From Gemmatimonadota bacterium (GTDB taxonomy: Bacteria; Latescibacterota; UBA2968; UBA8231): a stretch of 64,000 nucleotides of DNA. The position numbers and the translations under genes are program-made. Position 1 is the stretch's first letter. The number at the start of each line of letters is the position of its first letter. The stretch spans positions 246,852-310,851 of the forward strand of contig JABJJN010000014.1 in the NCBI GenBank assembly GCA_018660835.1, written 5' to 3'. This document shows, in pieces, positions 63,170 through 64,000 of this stretch. The notes below the pieces were generated by a model that searched no databases, was not told the DNA's origin, and saw only the letters and a program-made list of their open reading frames with translations.

Positions 63170-64000
63170 ATGAAGCTGTCCACATTCGCCATCAAGGGTG
63201 AGGAACGTGTCGGTGCCGTCATCGCCCGTGACAAGGTCATGATAGATCTTGCCGCCGTGGAGAAGACCGCCGCCCGACGTGAAAAGCGCCCCCGCAATGA
63301 GTTCTACGGTAGTATGCTGGAATTTCTTAACGCTGGTGCCAAAGCGATGGCAGCAGCAAAGAAGCTCGTGCAACCCTTGAAGGATGAGATGGGTGACGAG
63401 CCCAATCCAGACGGCAAGACAACGCATCTGGTGACGAAGATCAAACTCCGTCCCCCCGTTCCGAATCCAGCCAAGTTGTTCTGCCTTGCCGGCAACTACC
63501 AGGATCACATCGAAGAAGGTGGGGGCCGGATGACGGCCCAGGACAAGGAGACACCCCGTGTCTTCATGAAACCCCCGACGACGACCGTGATCGGCCCTGA
63601 CGAGAAGATCCTCATCCCACCAGTCGCCCAGGCCGTTGACTGGGAGGGTGAACTCGCCGTGATCATCGGTCGCAAGGCGAAGGGCATCATCGCCAAGGAT
63701 GCGCTCAAATACGTCGCCGGATACACGGTGATGAACGACGTCTCCGAGCGCAAGCTGGAGATCAAGAAGCGCTCCTCGAGCCGTCCGAAGGACGAGTGGT
63801 TTGACTGGCTCAACGGCAAGTGGCTCGACACATCCGCGCCCCAGGGGCCATGGTTCGTGACGACAGACGAGATCAAGAACCCTCAGGATCTCGATATCAG
63901 CACCTTCATCAATGGCTCGCGCAAGCAGCACAACAACACGGGCCAGATGCTCTACTACGTGGCCGATATCATCGAGTATATCTCTGCCATCATCACCCTC
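63170..64000 (+). CDS. Fumarylacetoacetate hydrolase family protein, partial
   Basis: 277 codons visible, running off the right edge. ATG 63170 is preceded by AAGGAAAG. N-terminal KLSTFAIKGEERVG, then PPVPNPAKLFCLAGNYQDH and the metal-binding DWEGELAVIIG, with GYTVMNDVSER and INGSRKQHNNT near the active site. Members hydrolyse or decarboxylate 2,4-diketo acids, or act on acylpyruvates. It is divergent from the acetyltransferase gene. Confidence 0.9.
   Translation, partial: MKLSTFAIKGEERVGAVIARDKVMIDLAAVEKTAARREKRPRNEFYGSMLEFLNAGAKAMAAAKKLVQPLKDEMGDEPNPDGKTTHLVTKIKLRPPVPNPAKLFCLAGNYQDHIEEGGGRMTAQDKETPRVFMKPPTTTVIGPDEKILIPPVAQAVDWEGELAVIIGRKAKGIIAKDALKYVAGYTVMNDVSERKLEIKKRSSSRPKDEWFDWLNGKWLDTSAPQGPWFVTTDEIKNPQDLDISTFINGSRKQHNNTGQMLYYVADIIEYISAIITL

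Noticed and set aside
63014..63931. 305-codon minus-strand ORF
   Set aside because: Opposite the FAH-family gene, which has conserved metal-binding motifs; a GC-biased shadow frame.

Overview
The window looks like a chromosomal segment of a Gram-negative, GC-rich bacterium. It encodes an outer-membrane biogenesis pair (TamA/TamB-like), OmpA-like proteins, lipoproteins, and two secreted proteins ending in the YPNPFN-type C-terminal domain seen in FCB-group bacteria and related candidate phyla. A large propeller-type sensor kinase, several beta-strand-rich surface proteins, and many catabolic families (amidohydrolase, DapA-like aldolase, mandelate-racemase-like enzyme, sugar isomerase, SDRs, FAH) point the same way, perhaps to a Latescibacterota-like lineage. 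That placement is inference only. Apart from the tmRNA there are no RNA genes, no rRNA, no CRISPR array and no recognisable insertion sequence or prophage.

Layout. 1-5243 (minus): two-component locus with a single-domain receiver, a 1431-residue carbohydrate-domain/propeller sensor kinase and an NtrC-type regulator cut by the window edge. 5362-7869: a lone molybdopterin-binding xanthine-dehydrogenase-type subunit ending at a bidirectional terminator. 7870-8808 (minus): cNMP-binding/receiver protein. 9082-12016: three overlapping genes (IMPase-like, DapA-like, aminotransferase). 12192-15011: ASH-repeat surface protein. 15124-24995: long plus-strand run from a good sigma70 promoter, covering a 35-residue membrane peptide, LytR_C protein, rsfS, mtnA, SPOR protein, MltD-like lytic transglycosylase, mreD, PBP2, rodA and a TPR protein, so mostly cell-wall elongation. 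24939-28212: two divergent sigma54 activators and an RlmI/K-like methyltransferase. 28209-31187 (minus): amidohydrolase, orphan parA, 43-residue membrane peptide and a group-2 sigma factor. 31493-32710: two MazG-family pyrophosphatases. 32728-37734 (minus): GH18 protein, SLOG-like protein, receiver-GAF protein and FapA-like protein. 37876-39357: tandem OmpA-like genes, the first frameshifted. 39382-41910 (minus): PfkB kinase and a lipoprotein. 42523-44706: FG-GAP/UnbV protein. 44857-45215: tmRNA. 45368-53121 (minus): Memo, AMMECR1, TamB and TamA in one overlapping operon, with the radical SAM partner divergent at 53207. 54305-62370: metallopeptidase, isomerase/SDR pair, a five-gene minus cluster, queC and an enolase-superfamily enzyme. 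62464-64000: hexapeptide N-acetyltransferase and a partial FAH-family hydrolase.

Regulatory DNA stands out. There is a sigma54 -24/-12 promoter with two palindromic upstream sites at the divergent activators, near-consensus CRP-type sites upstream of the sigma factor, and a parA leader whose first transcribed bases form a terminator-like hairpin. An unexplained, strongly folded element lies at 30159-30238, and three 15-bp-spaced TGTTCA repeats sit at the start of the cell-wall transcript. Genes in many clusters overlap by ATGA, TTGA or TGATG, and TTG and GTG starts are common, so translational coupling is widespread. Function calls rest on motif recognition; no database search was run.
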